A stretch of 6,332 nucleotides of DNA from NCBI GenBank assembly GCA_013695395.1, contig JACDAP010000415.1:1-6332 (forward strand), given 5' to 3'. Below the pieces are notes generated by a model, which was not told the origin of the DNA, ran no database searches, and saw only the letters and a list, made by a program, of their open reading frames with translations. This document shows, piece after piece, positions 1-4,886 of this stretch. A program made the position numbers and the translations under genes. The DNA is from Solirubrobacterales bacterium (GTDB lineage: Bacteria > Actinomycetota > Thermoleophilia > Solirubrobacterales > Solirubrobacteraceae). Position 1 is the first letter of the stretch. Each line of letters begins with the position of its first letter.

Positions 1-366
1 GGCCAGCTCGGCGCGGTCTGCTGCGTCGGCGGGCGGGTGCAGGTCGTCGACCTCGTCGGCCGCGCCGACGTCTACGCCGCGCTCCACGCACCGCTCGTCG
101 CCGGGTACGCGCTCGACGCCCTCGAGCACGGGCCCGACACCGAGCCCCCCGGTCTGGAGGACGTGCAGTGGTTCCTCGACATCGCGCTCGGCGCGACCCG
201 ACGTAGCCGCCCGGCGATCGGCCTCGGTGAGGAGGCGGTCTTCTCGACGGCGCTCCACTCGGGCTCGGTCCTCGAACTGGACGGGGAGCTCGTGGCGCTC
301 ACCGCCTTCGGGCCGCCGCCGTCGGCGCGGGGGAGCATCCGCCGCCCGTCGCGCCGGCGCCGGTAG
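1..366 (+). CDS. Partial ARPP-1-like protein (C-terminal part)
   Basis: The reading frame is open from the first base of the window and stops at TAG 364-366, so this is the C-terminal 121 residues of a longer protein whose start lies upstream. A GTG at 37 could serve as an internal start, but codons before it read on in the same style (GQLGAVCCVGGRVQV), so I treat the gene as truncated by the window edge. The pattern of a GAV-type strand, a glycine turn, a 'VVDLVGRADVYAALHAPLV' helix and then 'GYALDALE' resembles the ARPP-1 domain family (ARG and rhodanese-phosphatase-superfamily-associated protein), whose molecular function is not established. The C-terminus ends in a basic arginine-rich tail (RRPSRRRR). 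There is no signal or membrane segment in the visible part. Family assignment is from memory of the motif pattern and is moderate; that the frame is a real coding region is more secure. Confidence 0.6.
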   Translation, partial: GQLGAVCCVGGRVQVVDLVGRADVYAALHAPLVAGYALDALEHGPDTEPPGLEDVQWFLDIALGATRRSRPAIGLGEEAVFSTALHSGSVLELDGELVALTAFGPPPSARGSIRRPSRRRR

Positions 367-403
367 GACGGGACGGAGAAGCGGCGAGCGCTCAGCTGTT
401 CGC

Positions 404-431
404 TTGACCGCGCTTCCAAATCGATCATACT
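404..431 (+). promoter_or_regulatory. Promoter of first TA operon, probably leaderless
   Basis: TTGACC (404-409) and CATACT (426-431), separated by 16 bp, resemble -35 and -10 elements (5/6 and 4/6 matches to consensus). A transcript starting about 7 to 9 nt after the -10 would begin at or next to the A of the ATG at 440. There is no Shine-Dalgarno sequence in front of that ATG, which agrees with a leaderless mRNA, a common mode in Actinobacteria. Seen by eye; the start point is inferred. Confidence 0.5.
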
Positions 432-446
432 TATCGAGTATGACCG
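422..446. promoter_or_regulatory. Inverted-repeat operator over -10 and start codon
   Basis: Two 10-bp arms (422-431 and 437-446) are complementary at 9 of 10 positions around the 5-bp centre TATCG; the inner seven pairs, TCATACT/AGTATGA, are perfect. The left arm contains the -10 hexamer and the right arm contains the ATG of the antitoxin gene. AbrB/MazE-type antitoxins dimerise and repress their own promoters, so this is the expected position for an autoregulatory operator. The repeat is seen directly; its role is inferred. Confidence 0.55.
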
Positions 447-655
447 TGCGAATCGGAGCAAAGGGGCAAGTGGTGATCCCCAAGGCGATCCGGGATCGCA
501 TCGGGCTGCATCCGGGCGACGAGGTCGAGTTCGAGGTCCACGACGAGCGGGTCGTCGTGGTCCTCGCCAACCGGCCTGGCGGGCTCGGCGGTCGCTTCGC
601 AGGAAGCGGGATGGCGGCCCGGCTGCTCGCCGACCGCGCCGACGAGCCCCGGTGA
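440..655 (+). CDS. AbrB/MazE-fold (SpoVT-AbrB) antitoxin, VapB-like
   Basis: A 71-residue protein with the swapped-hairpin AbrB signature at its N-terminus: 'MTVRIGAKGQVVIPKAIRD' followed by RIGLHPGDEVEFEV (residues 1-33), as in MazE, VapB and SpoVT DNA-binding antitoxins. Residues 40-71 form a flexible Gly/Ala/Arg-rich tail (GGLGGRF and after) of the kind that wraps around and blocks a toxin. The ATG at 440 is chosen because the family begins right at this motif; the frame stays open upstream to 227 but that stretch is low-complexity arginine-rich shadow. The gene ends inside the start of the PIN toxin (GTGA overlap), giving translational coupling. Expected role: neutralise the PIN toxin and repress the operon through the inverted repeat over its own start codon. 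Assignment of the fold is strong; pairing is by context. Confidence 0.88.
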   Translation: MTVRIGAKGQVVIPKAIRDRIGLHPGDEVEFEVHDERVVVVLANRPGGLGGRFAGSGMAARLLADRADEPR

Positions 656-1041
656 ACGTCTGCCTTGACTCGTGGGCGATCCTCGCCTGGCTGGACGGCG
701 AGGAGCCAGCCCTCACCCGCGTCGAAGCAACGCTCACCGATCGGCCGGTCGTGAGCTGGGTCAACCTCGTCGAGGTCTACTACCGCCTCGATCGCGACCA
801 CGGCCGCGACCAAGCCGATACCACGATCACCGCGCTCCGCGCGACCCTCGCCCCCGACCTCCCTGGAACCGCGCGCATGATCGAAGCCGCGCGGCTGAAG
901 GCCCGCGCACCGATGGCGCTCGGCGACTGCTTCGCGGCGGTGACCGCGGCAGCACACGGCCTTCCGCTGCTCACGGGCGACCCTGAGCTCATCAACCTCG
1001 ACGACGCTCCCTGCGCCGTCGAGGACCTTCGCAGAGCCTGA
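652..1041 (+). CDS. vapC: PIN-domain ribonuclease toxin, VapC family (paired with AbrB antitoxin)
   Basis: A 129-residue single-domain PIN protein, the usual size for VapC toxins, which are Mg2+-dependent endoribonucleases that cut tRNA or rRNA and stop translation. The four acidic active-site positions are present: D6 in CLDSWAILAWL, E41 in NLVEVYY, D92 in LGDCFAAV and D110 in LLTGDPEL. It starts with GTG at 652, overlapping the antitoxin stop TGA (653-655) by 4 nt, so the two proteins are made from one message in antitoxin-toxin order. An unusual point is the 'SWAILAWL' sequence after the first Asp instead of the commoner 'TSVLLAL' type, though this occurs in PIN proteins with AbrB partners. 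The target RNA cannot be read from sequence. Catalytic set intact, so the toxin is probably active. Confidence 0.88.
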   Translation: MNVCLDSWAILAWLDGEEPALTRVEATLTDRPVVSWVNLVEVYYRLDRDHGRDQADTTITALRATLAPDLPGTARMIEAARLKARAPMALGDCFAAVTAAAHGLPLLTGDPELINLDDAPCAVEDLRRA

Positions 1042-1149
1042 GCTCAGCGGGTCTGAGGCCTGACGGAGGAGCTCCGGCACTTCAAGACCGGCACGCGAAC
1101 GTGACGTTGATGATGTCCATCCCGCGGGGTCGCACGCAACGCGCCGGCT

Positions 1150-1161
1150 CTGACGTGTCAG
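1150..1161. promoter_or_regulatory. Short inverted repeat upstream of HD hydrolase
   Basis: CTGACGTGTCAG is a 12-bp inverted repeat (5-bp arms CTGAC/GTCAG around GT) about 65 bp before the HD hydrolase ATG. It could be a repressor site for that gene. A second, odd-length repeat AACGT-G-ACGTT lies at 1098-1108. In the 185-bp gap 1042-1226 I see no convincing -10/-35 pair and no gene. Such short repeats can arise by chance. Confidence 0.25.
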
Positions 1162-1226
1162 CTCGACCCTTCGTTCGCCGACCCTGTAGGTGCGAGGCGT
1201 CCTGCCGCTTGACCGAAAGAGTGCCC

Positions 1227-1847
1227 ATGCCCGAGAGCCACACGTCACGACCACTCCTCACCACCGACTTCGACCGAGCGCTCCAGCTCGCCACGAGCCA
1301 CCACCGCCGCCAGCTGCGAAAGGGCACCGAGGTCCCGTACACCGCCCACCTGCTCGCGGTCTGCTCGATCGTGCTCGAGATGGGCGGCACCCAGACCGAG
1401 GCGATCGGCGCGCTGCTCCACGACGCGGTCGAGGACGGCGGCGGCCCCGAGATGCTCGAGAACATCCGGCAGGCCTTCGGCGCGGACGCGGCCCGGATCG
1501 TCGCCGCCAACTCGGACACCGACGAGGTGCCGAAGCCGCCGTGGCGCGAGCGCAAGGAGGCCTACCTCGCCGCCATCGCGGACAAGCAGGGCGACGAGCT
1601 GCGCGTCTCCCTGGCCGACAAGCTCCACAACGCCCGCTCGATCCTCGCCGATTACCGGACGGACGGCGAGGAGCTCTGGTCTCGCTTCAACGCGCGCGAG
1701 AGCGGGCCGGTGCTGTGGTACTACCGGGCGCTGCTCGACGCGTTCGACGAGCGGGCCGAGGCGCTGGGGGAGGGAGCCGCGCCGGCCCTCGCGGAGCTCA
1801 GGCGGGTGCTCGACGAGCTCGACCGGCTCGTCGCCGCCGCAGCCTGA
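1227..1847 (+). CDS. HD-domain hydrolase, RelA/SpoT-type (candidate small alarmone hydrolase)
   Basis: A 206-residue, single-domain HD protein. It carries the RelA/SpoT hydrolase motif set: a basic patch RRQLRKG (27-33), H41 in VPYTAHLLAV, H65-D66 with E69-D70 in LLHDAVEDGG, and D131 and N135 in LADKLHNARS. These correspond to the Mn2+ and ppGpp-handling residues of SpoT and of stand-alone small alarmone hydrolases (SAH, Mesh1 type), which remove the 3' pyrophosphate from (p)ppGpp; Mesh1-type enzymes also act on NADPH. There is no synthetase, TGS or ACT domain. The ATG at 1227 is preferred over the open frame back to 1101 because GAAAGAG (1215-1221) sits as a plausible ribosome-binding site and homology-like sequence begins only after it. 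The gene stands alone between two TA modules with 185 bp before it and 91 bp after. Substrate is an inference; other nucleotide phosphohydrolases share this fold. Confidence 0.82.
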   Translation: MPESHTSRPLLTTDFDRALQLATSHHRRQLRKGTEVPYTAHLLAVCSIVLEMGGTQTEAIGALLHDAVEDGGGPEMLENIRQAFGADAARIVAANSDTDEVPKPPWRERKEAYLAAIADKQGDELRVSLADKLHNARSILADYRTDGEELWSRFNARESGPVLWYYRALLDAFDERAEALGEGAAPALAELRRVLDELDRLVAAAA

Positions 1848-1900
1848 CCGGCGTCACCCGCAGTGCGTCAGCCAGAGCGACCGCCGATGGCGCCGCAGAC

Positions 1901-1929
1901 CGGACGACCCAGGTGAAGCGATGTATGCT
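1901..1929 (+). promoter_or_regulatory. Promoter of second VapBC operon
   Basis: TATGCT (1924-1929) is a good -10 candidate and lies 17 bp downstream of a weak -35-like CGGACG (1901-1906). A start about 7 nt after the -10 falls near 1936-1939, at the ATG I chose for the antitoxin, so the message would be leaderless or nearly so. An alternative reading is that AGGTG (1911-1915) is a ribosome-binding site for an ATG at 1921, which would need a promoter farther upstream. Confidence 0.4.
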
Positions 1930-1936
1930 GCATACA
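1922..1936. promoter_or_regulatory. Perfect palindrome TGTATGC-T-GCATACA, VapB operator
   Basis: Seven-base arms TGTATGC (1922-1928) and GCATACA (1930-1936) are perfectly complementary around a single T. The palindrome covers the -10 hexamer and ends 2 nt before the ATG at 1939. Ribbon-helix-helix antitoxins bind such short palindromes as dimers of dimers and repress their own operon. The repeat is seen; binding by the adjacent antitoxin is inferred. Confidence 0.6.
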
Positions 1937-1938
1937 CC

Positions 1939-2220
1939 ATGCGCCGCACGCAGATCTATCTCGGAGAAGAGCAGGAAGCGCAGTTGGAGGCCCGCTCCCG
2001 CGCGACGGGCGTCACCAAGTCCGCGATCATCCGGGACGCGGTCGATGCGTTCTTCGCCGACGATGTGACAGCGGCTTCTTCCGGCCTCGCCCGGATGCGC
2101 GCGGCGGTGTCCGAAGCGTCTGGGGTGGCGGACTACCTGCCGCACGGCGCGGAGTACGTCGACGAGCTCCGTGCGCGGGACGCGGCGCGGCTCGACGACC
2201 TCGATCGCGGCTCGCGGTGA
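1939..2220 (+). CDS. vapB: Ribbon-helix-helix antitoxin, VapB family
   Basis: A 93-residue antitoxin. The N-terminal ribbon-helix-helix (CopG/Arc) DNA-binding domain is plain: the beta strand MRRTQIYLG, helix EEQEAQLEARSRATG, and helix VTKSAIIRDAVDAFF (residues 1-40). The C-terminal half, with hydrophobic and acidic residues, is the likely toxin-binding arm (VADYLPHGAEYVDELRARD). I chose ATG 1939 because this family characteristically starts with M-R-R/K-T-x-I-Y-L and because the operator and -10 lie just upstream. ATG 1921 in the same frame would add six residues (MYAAYT) and has an AGGTG 5 nt before it, so it cannot be ruled out. The stop TGA (2218-2220) overlaps the GTG start of the toxin gene by 4 nt. 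Confidence 0.87.
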   Translation: MRRTQIYLGEEQEAQLEARSRATGVTKSAIIRDAVDAFFADDVTAASSGLARMRAAVSEASGVADYLPHGAEYVDELRARDAARLDDLDRGSR

Positions 2221-2591
2221 CGACGGTCATCCTCGACACATCGGTGATCATCGACGTCCTCCGCGGCCGGCCGGAGGCGACGAGCTGGCTGTCGGGGCTC
2301 AGCCACCTGCCGACCTGCTCCGAGCTCACTCGGGTGGAGATCCTTCAAGGCGTGCGATCGGCGGAACGCGGGCCGACGGAGCGTCTGCTGCAGACCTTTC
2401 GTTGGGCGCCGGTGGACGAGGCGATCAGCCGTCACGCAGGCGAGCTCGGACGACTCTTTCGTCAGAGCCATCGGAGCATCGGTGTTGCGGACCTCGTCAT
2501 TGCCGCAACAACCATCGAACTGGGAGCCGAGCTCGCCACCGGCAACGTGAAGCACTTCCCGATGTTCGAACGTCTCCGGCCTCCGTACTGA
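2217..2591 (+). CDS. vapC: PIN-domain ribonuclease toxin, VapC family (paired with RHH antitoxin)
   Basis: A 124-residue PIN protein with a textbook VapC motif set: D7 in VILDTSVIIDVLRG, E41 in TRVEILQGVR, D92 in GVADLVIAAT and N110 in the closing TGNVKHFP motif. VapC toxins are metal-dependent endoribonucleases acting on tRNA or ribosomal RNA. Translation starts at GTG 2217, overlapping the antitoxin stop by 4 nt (GTGA), so it is the second gene of a two-gene operon. It is clearly different in sequence from the other PIN toxin in this window, so the two modules are not a recent duplication. It ends 20 bp from the convergent Uma2 gene, with a hairpin in the gap. All catalytic positions look intact. 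Confidence 0.93.
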   Translation: MTTVILDTSVIIDVLRGRPEATSWLSGLSHLPTCSELTRVEILQGVRSAERGPTERLLQTFRWAPVDEAISRHAGELGRLFRQSHRSIGVADLVIAATTIELGAELATGNVKHFPMFERLRPPY

Positions 2592-2593
2592 CG

Positions 2594-2611
2594 GTTGCTC
2601 CTCGGAGCGAC
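2594..2611. terminator. Hairpin in 20-bp convergent gap, possible bidirectional terminator
   Basis: GTTGCTC (2594-2600) pairs with GAGCGAC (2605-2611), with one G-U pair, around the tetraloop CTCG. It fills almost the whole space between the VapC stop (2589-2591) and the Uma2 stop (2612-2614). There is no T tract on either side, so intrinsic termination would be weak in the classical sense; high-GC Actinobacteria often show such tract-less hairpins. Confidence 0.42.
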
Positions 2612-3196
2612 TCAGCCCGAGCGGCCGGCGATGGCGTCGAAGATCGGGGCGAGGGCAACACCGACGCCGGGTAGACCGACAGGCTCGAGCGTGTCCTCGG
2701 GGCCGTGCACCGTGCGGCGCCCCCAGAACTCGCCCGCCGGCTCGGTGTGGACCTCGACGGTTTCCTCCTCGACGTTGACGATCCAGTACTCGCCGATGGC
2801 GGCTCGCGCGTAGAGCCGGGACTTGGTGATCCGGTCGTAGCGCAGCGAGCTGTCGGCGACCTCGACGAGGAGGCGCAGCGGGTCGTCGCTGTGTCCGAGC
2901 ATCTCCGCCGTGGTGCGAACCGCGAGGTCGGGCTGGGGCATCGACCCGAGTTGGGGCAGGGCGATGCTGCCCTGCGGGGAGACGATCACGGTGTCGTCGA
3001 GCTGAAGCGTGATGGTGCGAGTCAGCCAGGAGACGCCACGGTCGTGTCGCCGACCGATCGGGCTCATCTCAACGATGACCCCCTCGATGAGCTCGACGCG
3101 CTTCTGGTCGAACAGCCCGATCTCGCCCATGCGCTCGTACTCGTCGACCGAGATGCGGTACACCGGCATGAGCAGGTCGAGTGCCGTGGTGGCCAT
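2612..3196 (-). CDS. Uma2 family (DUF820) PD-(D/E)XK nuclease-fold protein
   Basis: A 194-residue protein of the usual Uma2/DUF820 length and order. Near the N-terminus is MPVYRISVDEYERM and then VELIEGVIVEMSPIGRRH (34-51), the family's hallmark. The restriction-endonuclease-like core follows: D90 in PQPDLAV, E112 in LLVEVADSS and K125 in YDRITKSRLYARA, then GEYWIVNVEEETVEVH (135-150). These are the D, E and K positions expected for a PD-(D/E)XK active site. The family is very common in Cyanobacteria, Actinobacteria and Deinococci, often in many copies; nuclease activity is predicted from the fold, but the biological role is not known. It is encoded opposite to its neighbours, converging with vapC and diverging from the MWLF gene. 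ATG 3196 is the first start before the conserved region; no strong ribosome-binding site precedes it. Confidence 0.88.
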   Translation of the reverse strand: MATTALDLLMPVYRISVDEYERMGEIGLFDQKRVELIEGVIVEMSPIGRRHDRGVSWLTRTITLQLDDTVIVSPQGSIALPQLGSMPQPDLAVRTTAEMLGHSDDPLRLLVEVADSSLRYDRITKSRLYARAAIGEYWIVNVEEETVEVHTEPAGEFWGRRTVHGPEDTLEPVGLPGVGVALAPIFDAIAGRSG

Positions 3197-3202
3197 TGCA
3201 CG

Positions 3203-3230
3203 ATTCTGGCGCGTCGTGCTCAGAACGCAA
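3203..3230 (-). promoter_or_regulatory. Possible promoter of Uma2 gene
   Basis: Read on the minus strand, TTGCGT (3225-3230) and CAGAAT (3203-3208) are 16 bp apart. A start 7 nt past the -10 would coincide with the ATG at 3196, again suggesting a leaderless message. Matches to consensus are partial, so this is tentative. Confidence 0.32.
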
Positions 3231-3370
3231 GCGGGTGGGGATCCATGCCTCGACGATCACTGAGGACGGTGCCACCGAACAGGACAGATGTGTTGCAAGT
3301 CTCGCTCGAAAGCGCGGCCCGACCGCGCGCGTGCTGTCAGACCCCGCCCGACGCCGCCGACCCCTCGGCC

Positions 3371-3718
3371 ATGTGGCTCTTCACCCCGACCGGCTTCCTC
3401 TCGATCGTCGCCGACTACGACGTTCCCGGCCACGCGCTCGTCCGCGCCCGGGTCCTCGAGGACCTCGAGGCGTTCTGCGCCCGCACCGGCGCCCCCGCCC
3501 CGACCGAGACCCCGCACCGCGACTACCGCTTCCGCACGAGCGTCCCCTTCTCGGTCCTGGCCGCGGACCTCGCCGCCCAGGCCCAGCAGATCGACTACCC
3601 GAACTTCAAGAGCGAGGTCGCCGAGCGGCAGGGCTCCGAGCGCGCCGCCGCCTACGGGCGCGTCTGGTCGGTCATGCACGAGCTGCAGGAGCGCACGGCG
3701 CGCAGGCGTCGAGGCTGA
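3371..3718 (+). CDS. Conserved actinobacterial MWLF-type protein of unknown function
   Basis: A 115-residue protein beginning MWLFTPTGFLSIVADYD and continuing with HALVRARVLEDLEAF (21-35), a tail-proximal segment QQIDYPNFKSEVAERQGS (72-89) and RAAAYGRVWSVMHELQERT. I recognise this as a widespread family of small bacterial proteins that start with MWLF; no function is established. It looks like a compact alpha/beta soluble protein with no signal or membrane segment. ATG 3371 is chosen because the family begins there, although no Shine-Dalgarno precedes it and the frame is open far upstream. The extreme C-terminus, ERTARRRRG, is basic. Its last 14 codons are repeated 1,212 bp downstream (4887-4931), in the same frame with its own stop, which marks this gene's 3' end as the likely insertion point of the MNT-HEPN module that follows. 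Its GC content is high, as in the VWA gene. Confidence 0.8.
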   Translation: MWLFTPTGFLSIVADYDVPGHALVRARVLEDLEAFCARTGAPAPTETPHRDYRFRTSVPFSVLAADLAAQAQQIDYPNFKSEVAERQGSERAAAYGRVWSVMHELQERTARRRRG

Positions 3719-3719
3719 G
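3675..3719 (+). repeat. 45-bp direct repeat, copy A (3' end of MWLF gene)
   Basis: This stretch matches 4887-4931 at 43 of 45 positions; differences are C/A at 3686 versus 4898 and G/C at 3713 versus 4925. It includes the stop codon of the MWLF gene (TGA 3716-3718). Similarity ends abruptly on both sides. Read directly from the sequence. Confidence 0.9.
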
Positions 3720-3745
3720 CAAGCGGGCTCCGGCCTTGGTCGTTC

Positions 3746-3763
3746 TGCTCGCCCGCACGAGCA
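3746..3763. terminator. Hairpin in convergent gap between MWLF and HEPN genes
   Basis: TGCTCG (3746-3751) and CGAGCA (3758-3763) form a perfect 6-bp stem around the loop CCCGCA, in the 78-bp convergent gap 3719-3796. No T tract follows on either strand, so termination is a guess. Nothing else is visible in the gap. Confidence 0.28.
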
Positions 3764-3796
3764 TCCGCATCCTTCGTCGTCCGGACCGTGGCTGGT

Positions 3797-4201
3797 TCAG
3801 GCGACGGTCTGCTCGGCGAAGGCGACGACCTTCCGCGCGGCGTTCAGCGATGTGGTGCGGGTCTGGGCTGACACCGTCGTGAAGCCGTAGTGCGCCTGAT
3901 CCTTGATGTCGATCAAGCGTCGCAGCGACGTGGCAGCCAACTTCGCTTCCTCGCTGATCGAACCGAGGATCTTCACGGCGTCCTTGTGGTTGTCGCCTCG
4001 CGACCGACGGCCGAGTGCCGCGCAGCAAACGGCGTCCGAAGCGGCAATACCGGCCAGCACCGCGAGGCCGGCAGCCACCCCGCGCAGCGCGTCGTCGCTG
4101 TCGTCCTCGGCGACCATCTCAGCGACCTGGAGGTAAGCCTGCGCCGACTGCAGGCGGTTGCGCGCCTGCGCGGCATCACCGTCTTGGGTGCGAATGTTCA
4201 C
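3797..4201 (-). CDS. HEPN-like protein, probable partner of the nucleotidyltransferase
   Basis: A 134-residue all-helical protein. Visible segments are a first helix ARNRLQSAQAYLQVAEMVAE (13-32), a conserved-looking core GIAASDAVCCAALGRRSRGDNH (51-72) that includes D56 and R68-G-D-N-H72, and a final part RRLIDIKDQAHYGF (94-107) followed by SAQTRTTSLNAARKVVAFAE. This resembles the actinobacterial HEPN-like family that accompanies HTH-nucleotidyltransferases; HEPN toxins are ribonucleases. The canonical Rx4-6H catalytic motif is not obvious: H104-Y105 is preceded by K100 and, farther, R95. It starts at GTG 4201, overlapping the TAG stop of the upstream gene by 1 nt, with AGGG (4209-4212) 7 nt before as a ribosome-binding site. 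By analogy with type VII (HepT-MntA) systems it would be the toxin, AMPylated by its partner; that role is inferred. Confidence 0.68.
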   Translation of the reverse strand: MNIRTQDGDAAQARNRLQSAQAYLQVAEMVAEDDSDDALRGVAAGLAVLAGIAASDAVCCAALGRRSRGDNHKDAVKILGSISEEAKLAATSLRRLIDIKDQAHYGFTTVSAQTRTTSLNAARKVVAFAEQTVA

Positions 4202-4827
4202 TAGGTCGCCCTACGGCGAGCCGAACGGGCTGGCAGCCGACGGCCTGCCAGCAGCACGGAGTCGGCTCGGATGCTGGCAATCGTCGGGTGGTCCTCGTCG
4301 ATGAGTCCGCGGAACTCCGACTCACCGAATTCGACGATCTGTGCGTGGTTGCCCGTCCAGCGGTACACGTCGTCCGAGATCTCGCTGAGCTGCTGCTCCC
4401 ATCGGGGGTCGTCGGCGTCGACGTCGTCGAGGCGGATGACGAGCAGGTCGACGTCTGACTGCTCGTTGCTGTCGCGGCGTGCCGTCGACCCGAACAAGCT
4501 CGCGTGGCTCGGAGCAGGGGACCAGCGCTCGAAGTGCTCGCGCAGTCGGCGCAGAAGCTCGCAGCGCAGGTCGGCCATTGCTTGGACGACCGGAGCGGCG
4601 ATGTGGTCGCGGTTGAGTGAGTAGAGGATCGCCGGCGGATGTGACTTTGCGATCACGAGCCCTTGTTCGGCCAGCTGCCTGAGTGCGCGGGAGGCCGCGA
4701 CATGCGAACGGCCCGTGCGCTCGGCGATCTGCCTCCCTGAGCGAGGCACGTCGACGGCGGCGAGCTCGACGAGCACGTCGCCCTCGGTCCCGGGCGCGAT
4801 CGATCGTTGGGGGGCGGAGACGTTCAT
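4201..4827 (-). CDS. Winged-HTH plus minimal nucleotidyltransferase (MNT), MntA-like
   Basis: A 208-residue two-domain protein. Residues 17-72 form a winged helix-turn-helix (GDVLVELAAVDVPRSGRQIAE, then RSHVAASRALRQLAEQGLVI and a wing PPAILYSLN). Residues 105-200 form a minimal nucleotidyltransferase of the pol-beta fold with the signature LFGSTARRD (111-119) and SDVDLLVI (124-131), giving G113-S114 and the metal ligands D125 and D127. The third acidic position is not clear; the expected strand reads NHAQIVEF (160-167). ATG 4827 is chosen because the HTH begins soon after and a promoter lies directly upstream; the open frame to 5556 runs antisense through the VWA gene and is a shadow. It is the first gene of an operon with the HEPN-like gene. 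In type VII systems MntA adds AMP to HepT; the attached HTH suggests this protein also represses its own promoter. Confidence 0.82.
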   Translation of the reverse strand: MNVSAPQRSIAPGTEGDVLVELAAVDVPRSGRQIAERTGRSHVAASRALRQLAEQGLVIAKSHPPAILYSLNRDHIAAPVVQAMADLRCELLRRLREHFERWSPAPSHASLFGSTARRDSNEQSDVDLLVIRLDDVDADDPRWEQQLSEISDDVYRWTGNHAQIVEFGESEFRGLIDEDHPTIASIRADSVLLAGRRLPARSARRRAT

Positions 4828-4863
4828 GGAAAGCAATCGTACCATTCGGAAGGAAACCTTTCC
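4828..4863. promoter_or_regulatory. Inverted repeats in MNT-HEPN promoter, candidate operator
   Basis: GGAAA-CC-TTTCC at 4852-4863 is an inverted repeat that overlaps the -35. The outer pair GGAAAG (4828-4833) and CTTTCC (4858-4863) is also complementary, spanning the whole promoter up to the start codon. This is a natural binding site for the encoded winged HTH. Repeats are seen; the binding protein is inferred. Confidence 0.42.
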
Positions 4864-4865
4864 AA
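4836..4865 (-). promoter_or_regulatory. Promoter of MNT-HEPN operon, probably leaderless
   Basis: On the minus strand, TTGGAA (4860-4865) and TACGAT (4836-4841) are separated by 18 bp, each 4/6 to consensus. Transcription about 7 nt further would begin near 4829, two nucleotides before the ATG at 4827, so the message would have essentially no leader. No ribosome-binding site precedes the ATG, in agreement. Confidence 0.5.
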
Positions 4866-4886
4866 GCGTTCGCGGCACCGACCAAC

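Noticed and set aside
72..764. 230-codon minus-strand frame across the first TA module
   Set aside because: Ser/Arg-rich low-complexity translation, antisense to two recognised genes and the ARPP-1-like tail.
1036..1061. Possible terminator after the first PIN toxin (CTGAGCTCAG palindrome and CTCAG/CTGAG stem)
   Set aside because: Stems are only 5 bp, compete with each other and have no T tract.
1190..2068. 292-codon plus-strand frame overlapping the HD hydrolase
   Set aside because: Arg/Pro/Gly-rich shadow frame; the overlapping frame holds all HD catalytic motifs.
3312..3328. GC hairpin GCGCGG/CCGCGC between the Uma2 and MWLF genes as a regulatory element
   Set aside because: Such GC-only repeats are expected by chance at this base composition and no promoter elements are arranged around it.
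2705..3370. Upstream extension of the MWLF reading frame
   Set aside because: It lies antisense to the well-supported Uma2 gene, and the family starts at MWLF; the extension shows no domain.
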